From assembly GCA_052031065.1 (NCBI GenBank), contig JBPEXY010000182.1, forward strand, positions 1 to 6,317: DNA of 6,317 nt, given 5' to 3'. A program made the translations under genes and the position numbers. The notes beneath the pieces were generated by a model. It worked only from the letters and a program-made list of their open reading frames with translations. It was not told where the DNA came from and ran no database searches. This DNA comes from JBPEXY01 sp052031065 (GTDB lineage Bacteria > Pseudomonadota > Gammaproteobacteria > Immundisolibacterales > Immundisolibacteraceae). Of this stretch, positions 5,827-6,317 are shown piece after piece (position 1 is the first letter of the stretch; each line of letters begins with the position of its first letter).

Positions 5827-5886
5827 CAGCCGATGCTGGGTCACCATCAGGTCGCTACACCGAAACAAAATTTGTGCTGCGCTCGG

Positions 5887-5915
5887 TGATCCGCACCTGC
5901 AGAAAAGGCGTAAGT
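5887..5915 (+). promoter_or_regulatory. RpoE/ChrR-type promoter for the FAD oxidoreductase operon
   Basis: TGATCC at 5887-5892 is followed after exactly 16 bases by CGTAAGT at 5909-5915, the same motif and spacing as the divergent promoter of the sigma operon. Initiation near 5921 would leave a leader of about 33 bases carrying the GAGGG ribosome site at 5943-5947. The -35 box overlaps the right half of a CACCGA/TCGGTG inverted repeat (5858-5863, 5883-5888), which may be chance. Confidence 0.8.
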
Positions 5916-5953
5916 GCTGCTACGTAACCCTTCTCCCAGATCGAGGGACAGTA

Positions 5954-6317
5954 ATGAAACGCAAACAGATCGCGATAATTGGCTCCGGTATAAGCGGACT
6001 CTCCTGCGCGTGGCTGCTGGCCAGACAGCATCAGGTGACCCTGTACGAAAAGGATGATCGCTTCGGGGGTCATAGCAACACCGTGGATGTCACCGAGAAA
6101 ACTCATCAGGAGCCGCAAGCACTCGGCGTGGATACCGGCTTCATTGTGTTTAATGACCGCAACTACCCCAACCTGGTGCAGCTGTTCGATCATCTGCAGG
6201 TGCCCACGGTCGACACTGACATGTCTTTCTCAGTCTCACTGAACCAGGGACGACTGGAGTATGCCGGCTCCAACCTGAACAGCCTGTTTGCCCAGCGCGG
6301 CAATCTGGTCAATCCGC
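5954..6317 (+). CDS. FAD-dependent oxidoreductase, amine-oxidase-like (5' part, cut by window end)
   Basis: The first 121 residues of a flavoprotein that runs off the right edge with no stop codon. It opens with a Rossmann dinucleotide-binding motif, G10-x-G12-x-x-G15 in 'QIAIIGSGISGLSCAWLL', and the strand-ending acid E30 in 'VTLYEKDDRFGGHSNTV'. The latter and 'GVDTGFIVFNDRNYPNLVQLF' are characteristic of COG2907-type NAD/FAD-binding proteins of the amine oxidase superfamily (usual length ~410-450 residues). In many proteobacteria this gene heads an operon with DUF1365 and cyclopropane-fatty-acid-synthase-type genes and belongs to sigma/ChrR stress regulons; related flavoproteins have been tied to modified fatty acids. 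The ATG is fixed by GAGGG at 5943-5947, six bases upstream. The upstream TGATCC-N16-CGTAA promoter places it under the neighbouring sigma factor. Family call is strong; its chemistry here is not established. Confidence 0.93.
   Translation, partial: MKRKQIAIIGSGISGLSCAWLLARQHQVTLYEKDDRFGGHSNTVDVTEKTHQEPQALGVDTGFIVFNDRNYPNLVQLFDHLQVPTVDTDMSFSVSLNQGRLEYAGSNLNSLFAQRGNLVNP

Noticed and set aside
5855..6193. Leftward open frame of 112 codons overlapping the flavoprotein and its promoter.
   Set aside because: The opposite strand encodes a clear FAD-binding protein with GxGxxG and GGHSNTV motifs; this is its shadow.

Overview
The window looks like chromosomal DNA from a proteobacterium, most likely a free-living, possibly marine, gammaproteobacterium. 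This is an inference from moderately high GC, proteobacterial-type Shine-Dalgarno sites, a DUF3379-type anti-sigma factor, and an RpoE/ChrR pair beside a COG2907-type flavoprotein. No tRNA, rRNA, insertion sequence or CRISPR array was seen. Genes are densely packed and no gene-free stretch exceeds about 265 bases.

Layout. 1-128 is the 3' end of a rightward gene, tentatively a tautomerase-fold protein. 203-1443 is a leftward, translationally coupled pair: an ECF sigma factor followed by a DUF3379-type anti-sigma factor with a zinc-binding motif and one membrane segment. Divergent from it, 1659-2036 encodes a small DUF4870 membrane protein with a sigma70-like promoter and a downstream hairpin. 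2103-3080 (leftward) is an aldo/keto reductase with an intact catalytic tetrad. 3344-3703 (rightward) is an antibiotic-biosynthesis-monooxygenase (ABM) fold protein. It ends at a strong bidirectional terminator shared with the convergent class I O-methyltransferase at 3800-4444.

The most informative region is 4503-6317. A leftward ECF sigma factor of the RpoE/ChrR type is followed two bases later by a ChrR-like anti-sigma factor that keeps every expected zinc ligand and cupin metal ligand. Divergent from the sigma gene is the 5' part of an FAD-dependent oxidoreductase, cut by the window end. The intergenic region holds two divergent copies of one promoter pattern, TGATCC-N16-CGTAA, one facing the sigma operon and one facing the flavoprotein. 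This pattern closely resembles the Rhodobacter RpoE promoter. The simplest reading is a singlet-oxygen/photo-oxidative stress module: ChrR holds the sigma factor inactive, stress releases it, and the sigma factor then transcribes its own operon and the flavoprotein operon. In related genomes that operon usually continues with lipid-modifying genes (DUF1365, cyclopropane-fatty-acid synthase type), which would lie beyond the window.

The leftward promoter also bears on the sigma start codon. The longest ORF begins with a GTG that overlaps the -35 box, so it cannot be made from this promoter. A TTG at 5731 has a strong, well-spaced Shine-Dalgarno site and fits the family's N-terminal length. The O-methyltransferase lies downstream of chrR on the same strand, across 58 bases holding a 7-bp hairpin and a perfect 14-bp palindrome. 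It may be a third member of the operon or separately regulated.
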